This document shows positions 22,877 to 32,773 of a stretch of DNA of 64,000 nt, one piece after another. Each line of letters opens with the position of its first letter. Position 1 is the stretch's first letter. The stretch covers positions 310,001-374,000 of the forward strand of contig JAPQWV010000407.1 of NCBI GenBank assembly GCA_027422505.1, given 5' to 3'. The position numbers and the translations under genes are program-made. The stretch is from Craterostigma plantagineum (lineage: Eukaryota; Streptophyta; Magnoliopsida; Lamiales; Linderniaceae). A model generated the notes under the pieces. It did no database searches. It was not told the DNA's origin and was given only the letters and a program-made list of their open reading frames with translations.

Positions 22877-23402
22877 TGTAACGTGACCTTTGGCAGTATT
22901 TTGTTGACCATTCAACAAATAGAAGTGGTCGGCCACGTGAATTAAGTGCTATGAAGAAACAAGTTATTATATCGGTTACGGAGTTGAATATTGAATGGTG
23001 TGCGCACAATTTTAAGACTTTGAGGACGTGTGTTTACACACAATCGAGGCAGGAGCTTAGCCTATAAATAGGCATGATGCGAAGGAAGAGAAACTTGCCT
23101 CAGGCCACAGAAAATACCACCACATCGTCAGCGAGGGTTTATTCCTCGGTCACCTCTTCTCCAGTATTTCTTTTATAGCCTGCTCCTAATATTGTTGTAG
23201 TGCTTTTGTACCACGTCAGTGTACGTGTTTGTAATCTCTCCACATAATAAAGAAGTTCTACCCTCCGGCCCGTGGACGTAGGTCATTCTGACCGAACCAC
23301 GTAAATCTCGTGTCACTGTCCAAATTTATTTTTTGTCTCATTTATTTATTATCGTCATTTTTCGGGCAAAATAATTATCGGGGATTTCCGCATATCCTAA
23401 CA
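22877..23402 (+). repeat. Right LTR of the Copia element
   Basis: This has the same 526-bp length and the same ends as the left LTR. A base-by-base visual read found no difference. It is preceded by the purine-rich 'aaggtcaaggtggagatt', the likely polypurine tract. Confidence 0.95.
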
Positions 23403-23407
23403 GAAAG
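23403..23407 (+). repeat. Target-site duplication GAAAG (right)
   Basis: This is the second copy of the 5-bp duplication that flanks the Copia element. Removing the element and one copy rejoins the broken KH-gene copy after 'GATACGAAAG'. Confidence 0.9.
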
Positions 23408-24300
23408 AATAACCCGTCGACTTTTGCGCCCTACGTTGATATGGTGGAGAGTCTCAATTTATCAAACACAAAGACGTACTAGACTTACCCTAGACATCGA
23501 AAACGTCTTCCCTTGGTGTGATGAAAGAATAATCACACTAAGGCGCGCTAACGTTGAGCAGATTAAAAAGACCGATGTTTATGATTCCGACGAGGAAATT
23601 AGTGAAACCTCATCGATACAAAGCGCTTTGCTCCTTGTGTTCGATAAGCTGTTGTTTGCAGTTGATGCTTCTTATTCTACAACTCGAAGTAGGGAAAAAA
23701 AAAAGCGCCGATGTATTTAATCGCATGTCATCTGAAAAAGCGTGGAGCGAAGATTCGTATTCTTCAGCGCAAAAGCATAACCATAAAAAGGGAATAAGTA
23801 ATACGGAAGCCATCATCACGCGGTGATGATTGATTGGTCGCCATCAAAAGGAATTCGCGCGATCGTACGCACATTTTATGCTCTAATTCGCGCAAATCTC
23901 GCAATATCTCAAATACAAAGAGAATATAATCAAGTAGTCTTCTACAACTGCAGATTTCGGGCAGATTCGATGATGTAAGAAGAGCGATAAGATCAATCTC
24001 GATTCCACTATCTCATCGTCGTCGTTCCATGATGGCCCCTTCGAGTTTGAAGAGATATGATGAAAAACGTCGATCATAGCCTCATTTTCGCAATGATGCT
24101 CAAATTCGTATTCTTCCAAAGGACGATAAACCTCCCTTCGCGTTGAGGTGCGCTATACGATATCGAATACCGTTCGTGGTATAAATTGATGCTACAGATT
24201 TTGCGCATTTTCGATGTTAACAAGTGCTTAGTTTGGGTGATTATTTTGCGCGGATTCGATGATGTAAGAAGCGCGACGAACAGATCATTCTCTCGATTCG

Positions 24301-25954
24301 AATATATCAATAATGTCAAATTGTCAATCGAAGAAATATTCTTGGCCGAAAAAGAAGAACACAATCGCCTGATTGTTCATCACCATGGCGGCGCTGTCCA
24401 CCAATATGTCTTCGCCGGATTTTTTTCTTCTCATTTTATAGGATATATATGAAGTCGTGATTATATTTGTTATATTTGATATAGTATATTCTTTATTTCG
24501 TGACCATGTAGGGTTTTGTGGACTTTGACTTGCATGGTTCAAGCACTTTCATTGTAGTATGACATATCAAATCAAATCAAGTATGATTCGTGCACCACTC
24601 TGGGTAGTTTTTTTATGGCAAATACAGGCGATGTGACTCAAATATATAACGGGCAAAACTATACGATTAATACACTGCTTGTTTGAATTGAACTATGTAT
24701 GGATAAATTTTTAATTTCGGATTTATCATTAATGAACATATAGCGTAGCTCCAGCCTCTAGTAATGTCCCGAGATATGATGATTAAAAAACAATCTGATT
24801 GTACATTCCGAAATAAGAACTAAGAATCTCGTATATTTAATTCAAATTTATAAGGGTAGTGCGTGAATATTAAGTTACCGAAATGTCAGAAACTTAACTT
24901 TCAAAATATTTTAATTTATAATAACAGTAAGCTCATATTTGATGAATATTCTGATAGTTAGGATATACTTTGTCCTTTCCAAAAAAAAGTCAAAAGAAAT
25001 AATAATAATATTTATTTAGATTACGGTTATTGTTAAAGCAGTATCCGCTTATACAATATAGAAACGGGTCGGGTATACCCGCTGATCTGTCAGCTTGAAT
25101 GAGTATAATAAAAAGCTACTGAAGCCTCCAAAAGTAACGTTACTACATCACTTGCATTTCTGTCTGAAAACCCTTGAAACCCTCAAGTTCGCCAGCGACG
25201 AACCTTACCTTACGTACCCAAGATTTTGCTGTAAGACTTGAATGAAACAGTTCTATTTCTTCCACAAGTACAGATCCGTTTTAAGTTTTTTTTTTTTTTT
25301 TTTATTTCAATGTTATTCATCTGCCGTAGAAAAGAAAAATTCGAGCTCTTGCATGTTCGCGTGGTTTCTATGAAATCGATCTATGGTTTTCGTTCATCAA
25401 AGTGGGGTTTCTGTGTTAACCAGTTGCTTCTTTTAATTTCTTGTCTACCATGGTTAATGCTCTAACTGTTGTGAATAAATGATTATTACTCATTTCATGT
25501 ATAATAGTTCTTACATGTATATACCCATCTTAACAAGCTTCGACTTCCATGAGAAATCAGTTTACTTTGCAGTAAACCCTCGGTACTTATTTAATTGTGA
25601 GAAGAAGAATGCCTTCTTCACTCTCATGTTGCAGATCTTCCACTATTTTACTCGAAAAATGTTTGTTATTTTGCATGGTTGTTGTCGACTACTTTGGACT
25701 TAATGGTGTAATTAGTTGCTAGCTTGGCTGGGATCTTATAGCATATGATCAATTCATAGATATTAAGTTGCTTTCCCCTGAAAATTCCTTGGAATGCTGC
25801 TGTTAAGGTTTTGACACATGCGATTAGTTCGTTATCGATCCATATAGTTTATTCGTCTTACGGTTTACTAATCGATAATTGGAATGGATTTTAAAGCTCT
25901 TTAGCGATACGACTTTATTGCCTCGTCTTTGTAGGGATTAATTTCCATCCGAGA
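24301..25954. other. Spacer and probable 5' leader of the KH-domain gene
   Basis: The part up to about 25130 is AT-rich with no recognised gene. The 25140-25954 segment holds 'accctcaagttcgccagcg' and a pyrimidine run (25287-25303). It ends with an acceptor-like 'ctttgtag' 20 bp before the ATG, so the KH gene may have a 5'-leader intron. Confidence 0.4.
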
Positions 25955-27578
25955 ATGTCAGGACATGCAACTCCTCCAACTAACAACAGACAAGGCGATG
26001 AAAGCAACAAAGATGACAGCATCAGCCACCATAGACGGGAACTAAGATCAAGCGACGACGATGAATCTTCGCCTTCCATGGGGTCTAAAGATGTAATTAT
26101 TCGCATTTTGTGCCCAACATCAATGGTGGAGTCTCTAAATATACCTCAAATGCAAAGGCATACTAGACTTAGCCTTCGCATCGAAGATGAGTTCCCTGGG
26201 TGTGAGGAAAGAGTTATCACGCTTGGACGTGCTGACAAGGATCGGATGAAAAAGACAGATGCTTATGATTCCGACGATGGAATTAGTGAATCCTCGTCGA
26301 TACAAAGGGCTTTGCTACTTATATTCGATAAGATGGTTGAGGTTTTGTCAGAGGCAAACGATAAGAACGAGGAAGTCGACGAAGATGCTTCTTACTTTTT
26401 AAGGTTGCTCGGATCCTCCTATCAAATGGACAGTCTGATAGGAAGAGGCAATGTTACTGTCGCCGAGCGAATAATATCACTAAGAACCGACGCTAAGATT
26501 CGCATTCTTCGAAAGGATGATGAGCTCCCTTCTTGTGCTTCCTCTTATGATAGACTAATTGAGGTTTTATATATGTATCATATTATTATCAAGAACATGC
26601 AAATAATGCATTTGGCTTGCTGGCTCTTAATGTGTGTTATAAATGATCTTAAAAAACTGCAGATCTCGGGCAGATTCGATGATGTAAGAAGAGCGATAAG
26701 GTCAATTTCAAGTCCACTATCTCATCGTTCCATGACTGCCCCTTCGAGTTTGAGGAGATGTGATGAAAAACGTCGATCAACGCCTCGTTTGCCTCCTCCT
26801 CCTCCACCAGGTTTTACGGAGCGAGGACGTTTTCCACCCTCAAATAGAAGCCACATTAATGCGCCCGGCCATCCCAATGTATCTGAAGTTACCCCACTAT
26901 GTGGACCACCCCAGGTATATATATCAAATCTTTGAGATTTAAGCCATTGTTTTTCCGTCGTTGAAACTCGAAAGATGGAAACTTTTCGGTAAAAGTTATA
27001 ATCTTTGTCTTGCATTTGAGCGAATTTACTTCAGTTAATATTTCGTTTGATGTATTCAACATTTCGTGTAGGGACCTCTACAAGTCGCCGCTCCTATGAA
27101 AGTTCCCAGTTATCGAATAAGTCCACCTCAAAGGCCGTCCGAGTAAGTCCTCCCATTTAGATTTGACGCTCACAACGTTTGTTTTTCTTAAAAAAAACTT
27201 TTCTTTGCATGAATTTTAGAGAAATTCGACAAGAAGCTGGTACCCCAAGCAGGACGACAACTATGAGGGTATTTGTACCTCGCTTCGTTGTTCAGGCGCT
27301 GACTGGGGAGGACGAAGGATGCCTTAGGCGAATTCAAGAGGTATCGTGTATTTGTTTAATCTTCCCAGGCGATAAATAAACTTGATTAATCACATCCTTT
27401 TTTTCGATTTCTTTCGTAGTTCTCAGGCGCAAAGATCGCCATCGACGACGCCAAACAAGGAGAAGAAGAAACCGCCGTCATAATATCTGGATTTCCCGAG
27501 CATACTTACGCAGCACATAGCCTGATTCAAGCTTTTTTTCAGATCGACGAGACGAAAGACTCGAAGCCCGATTCTTAA
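25955..27578 (+). CDS. KH-domain RNA-binding-like protein with non-canonical GxxG loops
   Basis: Exons are 25955-26563, 26663-26914, 27072-27142, 27220-27340 and 27420-27578. Phases agree and give 403 residues. It resembles the plant HEN4/PCBP-type family with three KH domains. KH1 is about residues 46-120 ('DVIIRILCP...EDEFPGCEERVITL'), KH2 about 130-215 ('SLIGRGN...TDAKIRILRKDDELPSCAS...ISGRFDDVRRAI') and KH3 about 327-393 ('MRVFVPRFVVQAL...ISGFPEHTYAAHSLIQAFFQ'). Family members bind single-stranded RNA through an I-G-x-G-G or G-E-N-G loop. Here KH1 has no such loop, KH2 has G-R-G-N and KH3 has G-E-D-E. A proline-rich linker ('RLPPPPPPGF') joins KH2 and KH3. The first intron's donor (GTTTTA) is weak. 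A broken copy lies upstream. Confidence 0.85.
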
Positions 27579-27709
27579 TCGATCGGACAAAATGCACCAA
27601 TACATTAAGCGCTGTTGTAACAATGTTTTGGTCTCTAAGCAAAATCCCCTTACTTTAATAATTCTCTTACATTACAACACTTATTAAAGTTAGTTAGTTA
27701 GTTAGTTAG

Positions 27710-30234
27710 TTATTCATGGCCTTGGGTCTTGAATGGTTTGTAAGCCTTGACGTCGGTGGCTAGCCCTTGTATGGACCCCACGGCGGCCACCAGGGACACG
27801 ACGAGGCAAGCCCAGCTAAGAACCTTGAGCCACACCCAAGTGAAGGAATACTTTGGTATCTTCGTCTGAGCTATGTGCATTTCGATGGGGAAATACACCG
27901 TGAGAGGGTAGAACGAGGCCGCCCCGATGAGCCCTAAAAAGTCGTTGAAGAATGGGAATATCATCGCCAGAAAGGCGGTCACCACCACGTAAGCCGTCCT
28001 CCACACGAGCCGAAAGTAGTTGAGCGGGTAGGCAGACGACGGGCTCAGTGGGAGCTTTATTCGGTGCTCGGACGTTATGAATTTGCTCTCGGGCCATTTC
28101 GCGGCGCATCGGGACTCCACGAACCCGAATATGGGCTGAGCAAATACCTACAAAAATTTCAGAGATTTCAGGTGAAATTGTCGTTCGGCATGCTATCAGA
28201 GTTAACAGACCAGAAACTCAGAAAATTACACGTATAAGGCTAGACAATAAAATTACACCTACAAGCTTAGTATTTTAGGTGAAGTAGTCAGTCAACATTT
28301 GTGATTAACGTACCAACGAATTGAAAGGAAAAAAAAAACGATTGTTAGACGATTCTCGGGACGAATCAAATTCACCTGATAGGCGCCGATGAGGTGTATG
28401 GCGATGCATACGTTGGCGAAGTCGATGAGCCAAAACGGCTCGTAAAAGCCGAACCCGGTGAGGAAATTCCCCGGGCGTCGTTTCCGAAGGCGGCGTAGCC
28501 CAGGCAGCCGCAAAGAACGTAGAACAACGTCGTGGTTGAAACTCCGACCAACGAAGCCTTCTTCATTACCTTGTTCTCCGAAGGTGGTGGAGATCTTAGT
28601 GTGTCCTAACCAAAAATAAAAATAAAATTGTCACATTCTTGCATTCTTATTTTATTTCATTTATTTAATGTTTTTAAAAAAATGTTCATCTTGATCCGTG
28701 ATCCCTAAAGTTGTCATTAAATGGGGTGTGCTGTACTAATATAGTCTATATGCATTATTACATAAGGACAAGACGATATTGTATCAAAATAAACTTTTCT
28801 CTAATATACAAACAAAAAAATATTGTAAGGTCCACATGTTACGACGAAAATTGACGGCCCCTTCTCATGTAATAACAGAAGATAGCTGGTTGAGTAAATT
28901 AGGCACACACTTCAATTCCGTGGCCGAACGTATTTCATCAAATTAAGATCTAACATGTCACATGGATAGGGCATGGCAATCAATCAATAATGAATGGCGG
29001 TTGAAAACATTAGCCATTATTGATATATATCATTTTACATAAAAATAAAACATAAATAAATAAATGTACCTGAATTTCAATGAGCACAGTGGAATAAGCA
29101 TATGCAAAGGCAATATCTCCAACGGCTTGAAAGCTTCTCCACACCTTGTCCGAACCTGATACGTCCACCCCAACACTTGTCCCAGTCAAGCTTGTCCTTA
29201 CATGGACACCACCTGTACTTAATTACAAATATATATGTAAGATAAATACAAAGATAAATAAATGAATATATATCTATATATGTGTGTGTGTTTATTTGTA
29301 CCTACGACTTTAGCAATGGAGAGGCCAAGGCCAATGGTAGAGTAAGCAAAGGACATAACAGCAGCTACGATGGAGAGCCATGAGAGCTTATGGAAATTAG
29401 GTATTTGGCTCAATATTATCTGAATCACGGCGAATATTGCCATGAATGGGTAGTTTGATATCGAGCATTCAGCTTTATGCCCGTTCTTGTGGAAACAATT
29501 TGATCTCTTCACAGCCCTATAAAATAATTGAAAAAAAAAATCAGAACACTTCGATATTTATTTATAAAGAAAAAAGAAAACGGAAAGAAAACCTTACACC
29601 ATGCTAATGGAAGCAGTAATTGTGTATCCTATGGTGACCCCAACAAGATTCGCGTACTGTGCCAACCCACACAACTGAACTTTTATCCCTCCTAAAAATT
29701 ATATAAAAAAAAATTATAACGAAAAAGGTAAAGCTTAAATGAAATAACTAACATTATATGTTGGAATGGAGATTTATCGATAACCTAAGTGAGCTCGGAC
29801 GACGTCCATGTAGGTGTAGTTTCTCCGGCCGGTGGCGGGTCCCGGTGACCGGTAACAGTCGGCGAGGAGGGTGGAGGTGAAGTACGTAATGAAGGAAAAG
29901 GCCATCAGCACGGCGGGGCCGACGACCCAACCAAGCTGGGCTATGGCCCAGGCGAGGGACAACACGCCTGAGCCGATCACCGCCGTGATAATATGGGCGC
30001 TCGCCGTGATCAGTGTGCCTATATATCAACACAAATATAAGAAAGTGGACATTTCTTTCAAATAACAGAGATTAATTATTATTAAATATTTTTCTTTCAA
30101 ATATATGCTTATATTATATTACCAGTTCTTTGGGCACGGCCGTCGTCGTCGAGGCCGGCCTTGGTCGCCGTCGTCGGTCCGCGTTCGAGCGAGTCGGAGC
30201 TTTGTTCCAAGTACAACGACCCTTGCTTTTCCAT
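27710..30234 (-). CDS. AAP: Amino acid permease (AAP family), one-base deletion in exon 6
   Basis: This is a plasma-membrane proton/amino-acid symporter used in xylem-phloem transfer and seed loading. There are seven exons on the minus strand: 30123-30234, 29785-30018, 29598-29691, 29302-29516, 29070-29212, 28376-28605 and 27710-28147. The length is 488 residues if the lesion is ignored, with about ten to eleven membrane spans. Signatures are 'TASAHIITAVIGSGVLSLAW', 'RNYTYMDVVRAHLG', 'VKRSNCFHKNGH', 'GDIAFAYAYSTVLIEIQDTL' and 'FFNDFLGLIGAASFYPLTVY'. In exon 6 the family's 'GYAAFGNDAPGNFLTGFG' is broken. The CCCCGGGG run at 28469-28475 is one base short, which shifts the frame after 'GNDA'. 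The second half is intact in the other frame. A homopolymer error or a recent null allele could explain it. The N terminus 'MEKQGSLYLEQSSD' resembles the AAP6 subgroup. Confidence 0.92.
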
Positions 30235-30395
30235 TTTTTGTTCTTTTGTTCTTACTTTAAAAGTACTGCTCTAAAGCTTAATGGAGAGGTTTTTTTTTTC
30301 AAGAGTAAGAAATAATGGGCTGTCTTTCTTTCTTCTTTAGGCTTTTGGTCCGATGAACACAGATAAGACGGATTTGTATCTACTACGCATGTAAG

Positions 30396-30405
30396 CAATA
30401 TATAG
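30396..30405 (-). promoter_or_regulatory. TATA box candidate for the amino acid permease
   Basis: CTATATATTG on the minus strand lies about 165 bp upstream of the AAP start codon. A (GA)n tract follows it on the downstream side of the plus strand. Confidence 0.35.
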
Positions 30406-30996
30406 AGAGAAGATATCGCAGAGAGAGAGAGAGTATTGGAAATCTTTTTGACTTTGAGTTGGCATAAGCATAGTGATATTGAAAAGAAAATAGCTACTAC
30501 TCTATCCTTGAGAGTCAAATTACGTGAGAGAACGAACGTCTTTGAAAGTGAACAACTGTTTTGTGCGAATTTAGCAGTGTAGTATCATTGTTCATCATAG
30601 TGCAACTCAATTTCATATATTCTTTACGGCAATATTGTATAATAACAAGAGACAAATTGCGGTTCTTGTATGCCATACGAGAAAATAAGTACGATTATAT
30701 GCATGTGCTTTACGCTAATGTTTTTGCATATTCCGCACGGCAAATGTACTAATGATGGTTAAGCTATTGAATAATGAATACTTTGAATTTTTCTCTTTTT
30801 CCATTCATATTACAGTTTTGTCCTTTATTAAATAAAGCTTTATAAATAAATCATATAGCATATGCTCGTTGATCTGACTTCTTTTTCTTTATTTTTTCCT
30901 TTCTTTTCTTTACAAAATCCACGTCTTCATCGTCCTAATGAGTAAATCTGTAATTTTGCCACCAGAAACCTCGAACTTTCTCTTCAGTCAGCTTCC

Positions 30997-31311
30997 ATGG
31001 AGGCGCCGAGCTCCGATTCGCCAATTTTACAACCCTCGTCGCCGTTGACTAGAACCGTTGTCGGTCAAAGCTCAAGAACCCTACAGTTCTCCAACCTACG
31101 GCTCCTGCGAACTCCGATCCAAACTGTAATTGAAGCATCTGGGATTCTCAATTCTTGGGGAGATTCTTCTGACCACAAGGCGCTGGTGCAGGACTTTGAA
31201 TTTTATTTTCAGATGGCGATGTTGTTGGGGATGGAGATGGGCAAATTCGGCACTAAGAACCCATGTATTAACATACCCATGTTGGAGATGGGTTTTCCTA
31301 CACCAGGCTGA
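30997..31311 (+). CDS. Unrecognised 104-residue open frame
   Basis: The ATG sits in a favourable context (cttccATGG). The N terminus is Ser/Pro-rich ('MEAPSSDSPILQPSSPL') and could suit an organelle-targeting or disordered segment. The rest ('VIEASGILNSWGDSS', 'EFYFQMAMLLGMEMG') matches no family I recognise. It may be a gene fragment or a chance frame. No partner exon was found downstream. Confidence 0.25.
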   Translation: MEAPSSDSPILQPSSPLTRTVVGQSSRTLQFSNLRLLRTPIQTVIEASGILNSWGDSSDHKALVQDFEFYFQMAMLLGMEMGKFGTKNPCINIPMLEMGFPTPG

Positions 31312-31674
31312 TGACATGATTTTGTGTAGTGGACTTGTTTAGCCATACAACCCTGGTATGGCTTTACACGCATAACAAACGCTGTGTAATTTCGTCATAC
31401 ACGTCTATTACATAGGCATACATATGTATCAAACGACCCCTTAGATGAGTACGAATAATAATAGTAGGTTACAACACATGCCGTATGGCATCGGAATTAT
31501 GCCTTCTGGAAATTTAATTCAATGAAAATATCTCTCTAGTAATTTAACGTATTTACGATAGATTCTGAATGAGTAGGCAGATGCAGATGATTAAACCATA
31601 TTCCATATCTTAGCACTAGCAAAAATACAACAACGCCCGTGATATAAATAGTTTAGCAAAAAATACAACTCCCG

Positions 31675-31955
31675 TGCAAAAGTAAGTCACTAAATTTTCA
31701 TGTGAAAACAATTTTGGGTCATTTTTCAATTTTAGGTCACTAAGAATATATTTTTTTGATTTTGGGTAACTAAGTTTAGATTTTTTCAATTTTGGGTCAC
31801 TATGTTTATAACATTAGTACCAAATGAGTGACCCAAAATTGAAAAAAATGTAAACTTAATGACCCAAAATCAAAAAAATATATTCTTAGTGACCTAAATG
31901 TGAAAAATGACCCAAAATTGTTTTCACGTGAAAAGTTAGTGACCTACTTTTGCAA
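31675..31955. mobile_element. Foldback MITE, family B copy 1 (long hairpin)
   Basis: The left arm (31675-31806) and right arm (31826-31955) are nearly perfect inverted copies, about 126 bp each with a loop of about 20-25 bp. Both contain repeated 'GGTCACTA/TAGTGACC' blocks. A transcript would form a long hairpin. Related copies occur at 42525-42850 and 58648-59025. Confidence 0.8.
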
Positions 31956-32773
31956 TTATCAAACATAGTGACCCAAAACGAAAACATGTATACTTAGTGA
32001 CCTAATTTTATAATTTTCCCTATATTTTATTTCTCTAAGATAAATAGATACAAGAAACATAAATGACGAAACTGTAACCATTATGCCTGGCTCCTACCTG
32101 TTTGCCTTACCAGCAAATTTAGATATCTTCTTGCCCTTTTTTTATTTCTATTCTTTATTCACTGAGTGTGGAACAAAGTACATTGCCCTCTCTATCTCCT
32201 CATCAGTCAAAGAAAAAGAAAATAAAAAATCGAACAGCTCCAAAAAAAATTCAAGATTGTGCTGAGCCATTTTCAACAGCCCAAGCTCTCAATCTCTTTA
32301 ACAGCACAATGAATGAATATGTCTTCAGCTAATAATCTGATGCAATGGTAATATTTCAGCAGCAACTGATCAATTTGGAGATAGTGATGAAAATAGAATT
32401 GTGTCTGCGTTGGAGAGAAAGCAGTAATAACTTATAAGGAAGTAACAGAAGAGATTAACATTATGAAATTATTTGTCCGAACTTGAATAAGCGTTTAAAA
32501 GAGAAGTCAGAGACACATTATATTTTAACATCCATCCGAAAGAAACTTGGCAACATTGCATTATTTTTCATTAATCAGAGAACCTGCAACTCCCATCATT
32601 CTCTTACAAGAGATCAGAAAAAAAAAAAAAAATAACCATACCACTTTAGATGTAAACTGTAAGGTAACTTCAGTTCTAAATAAATCCATTCCCTTTTTTC
32701 CAGGCCGTTTCCTCGCAATCAAGAATTTAGAAAAGTAAAAATTCGAACTTCGTTTTTTCTCGGTTTTCGATTT

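Larger units (their letters stand above)
19316..23402 (+). mobile_element. Young Copia (Tork/Tnt1-like) retrotransposon lacking integrase
   Basis: This is a complete 4,087-bp element. It has two 526-bp LTRs starting TG and ending CA, a GAAAG target duplication, an initiator-Met tRNA primer-binding site and a purine-rich tract just before the right LTR. The internal region has gag, zinc knuckle and protease, then reverse transcriptase and RNase H. The integrase core that Copia elements carry between protease and RT is missing. The join near 20990-21005 sits in a GGTGGAGGTGGAG run, so a deletion through short repeats is likely, and it changes the reading frame. The LTRs appear identical by eye, so insertion is very recent. 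The element must have used integrase from a relative, or lost its own after insertion. It sits inside the broken KH-gene copy. Confidence 0.95.
19277..24300 (+). pseudogene. Rearranged paralogue of the KH-domain gene, split by a Copia insertion
   Basis: The copy starts ATGTCAGG at 19277 like the intact gene at 25955. It runs to 19315, is interrupted by the retrotransposon and resumes at 23403. There it reads 'MVESLNLSNT', then after a frameshift 'TRLTLDIENVFPWCDERIITL', then 'DVYDSDEEISETSSIQSALLL', closely matching the KH1 region of the intact gene. Most of KH2 is lost. Exon-2-like sequence follows at 23949-24075, then a second KH2-like piece at 24086-24130 and a further exon-2 piece at 24250-24290. 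The 19-mer 'gattcgatgatgtaagaag' occurs in both pieces and in the intact gene. Frameshifts, stops and internal duplication rule out a full protein. Confidence 0.85.
30500..32773. other. Intergenic region between AAP and SUT4
   Basis: This stretch contains a 104-codon plus-strand frame (30997-31311, listed separately) and the family B foldback element (31675-31955). The rest is AT-rich sequence with poly(A/T) runs. No other gene is supported. Confidence 0.5.
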
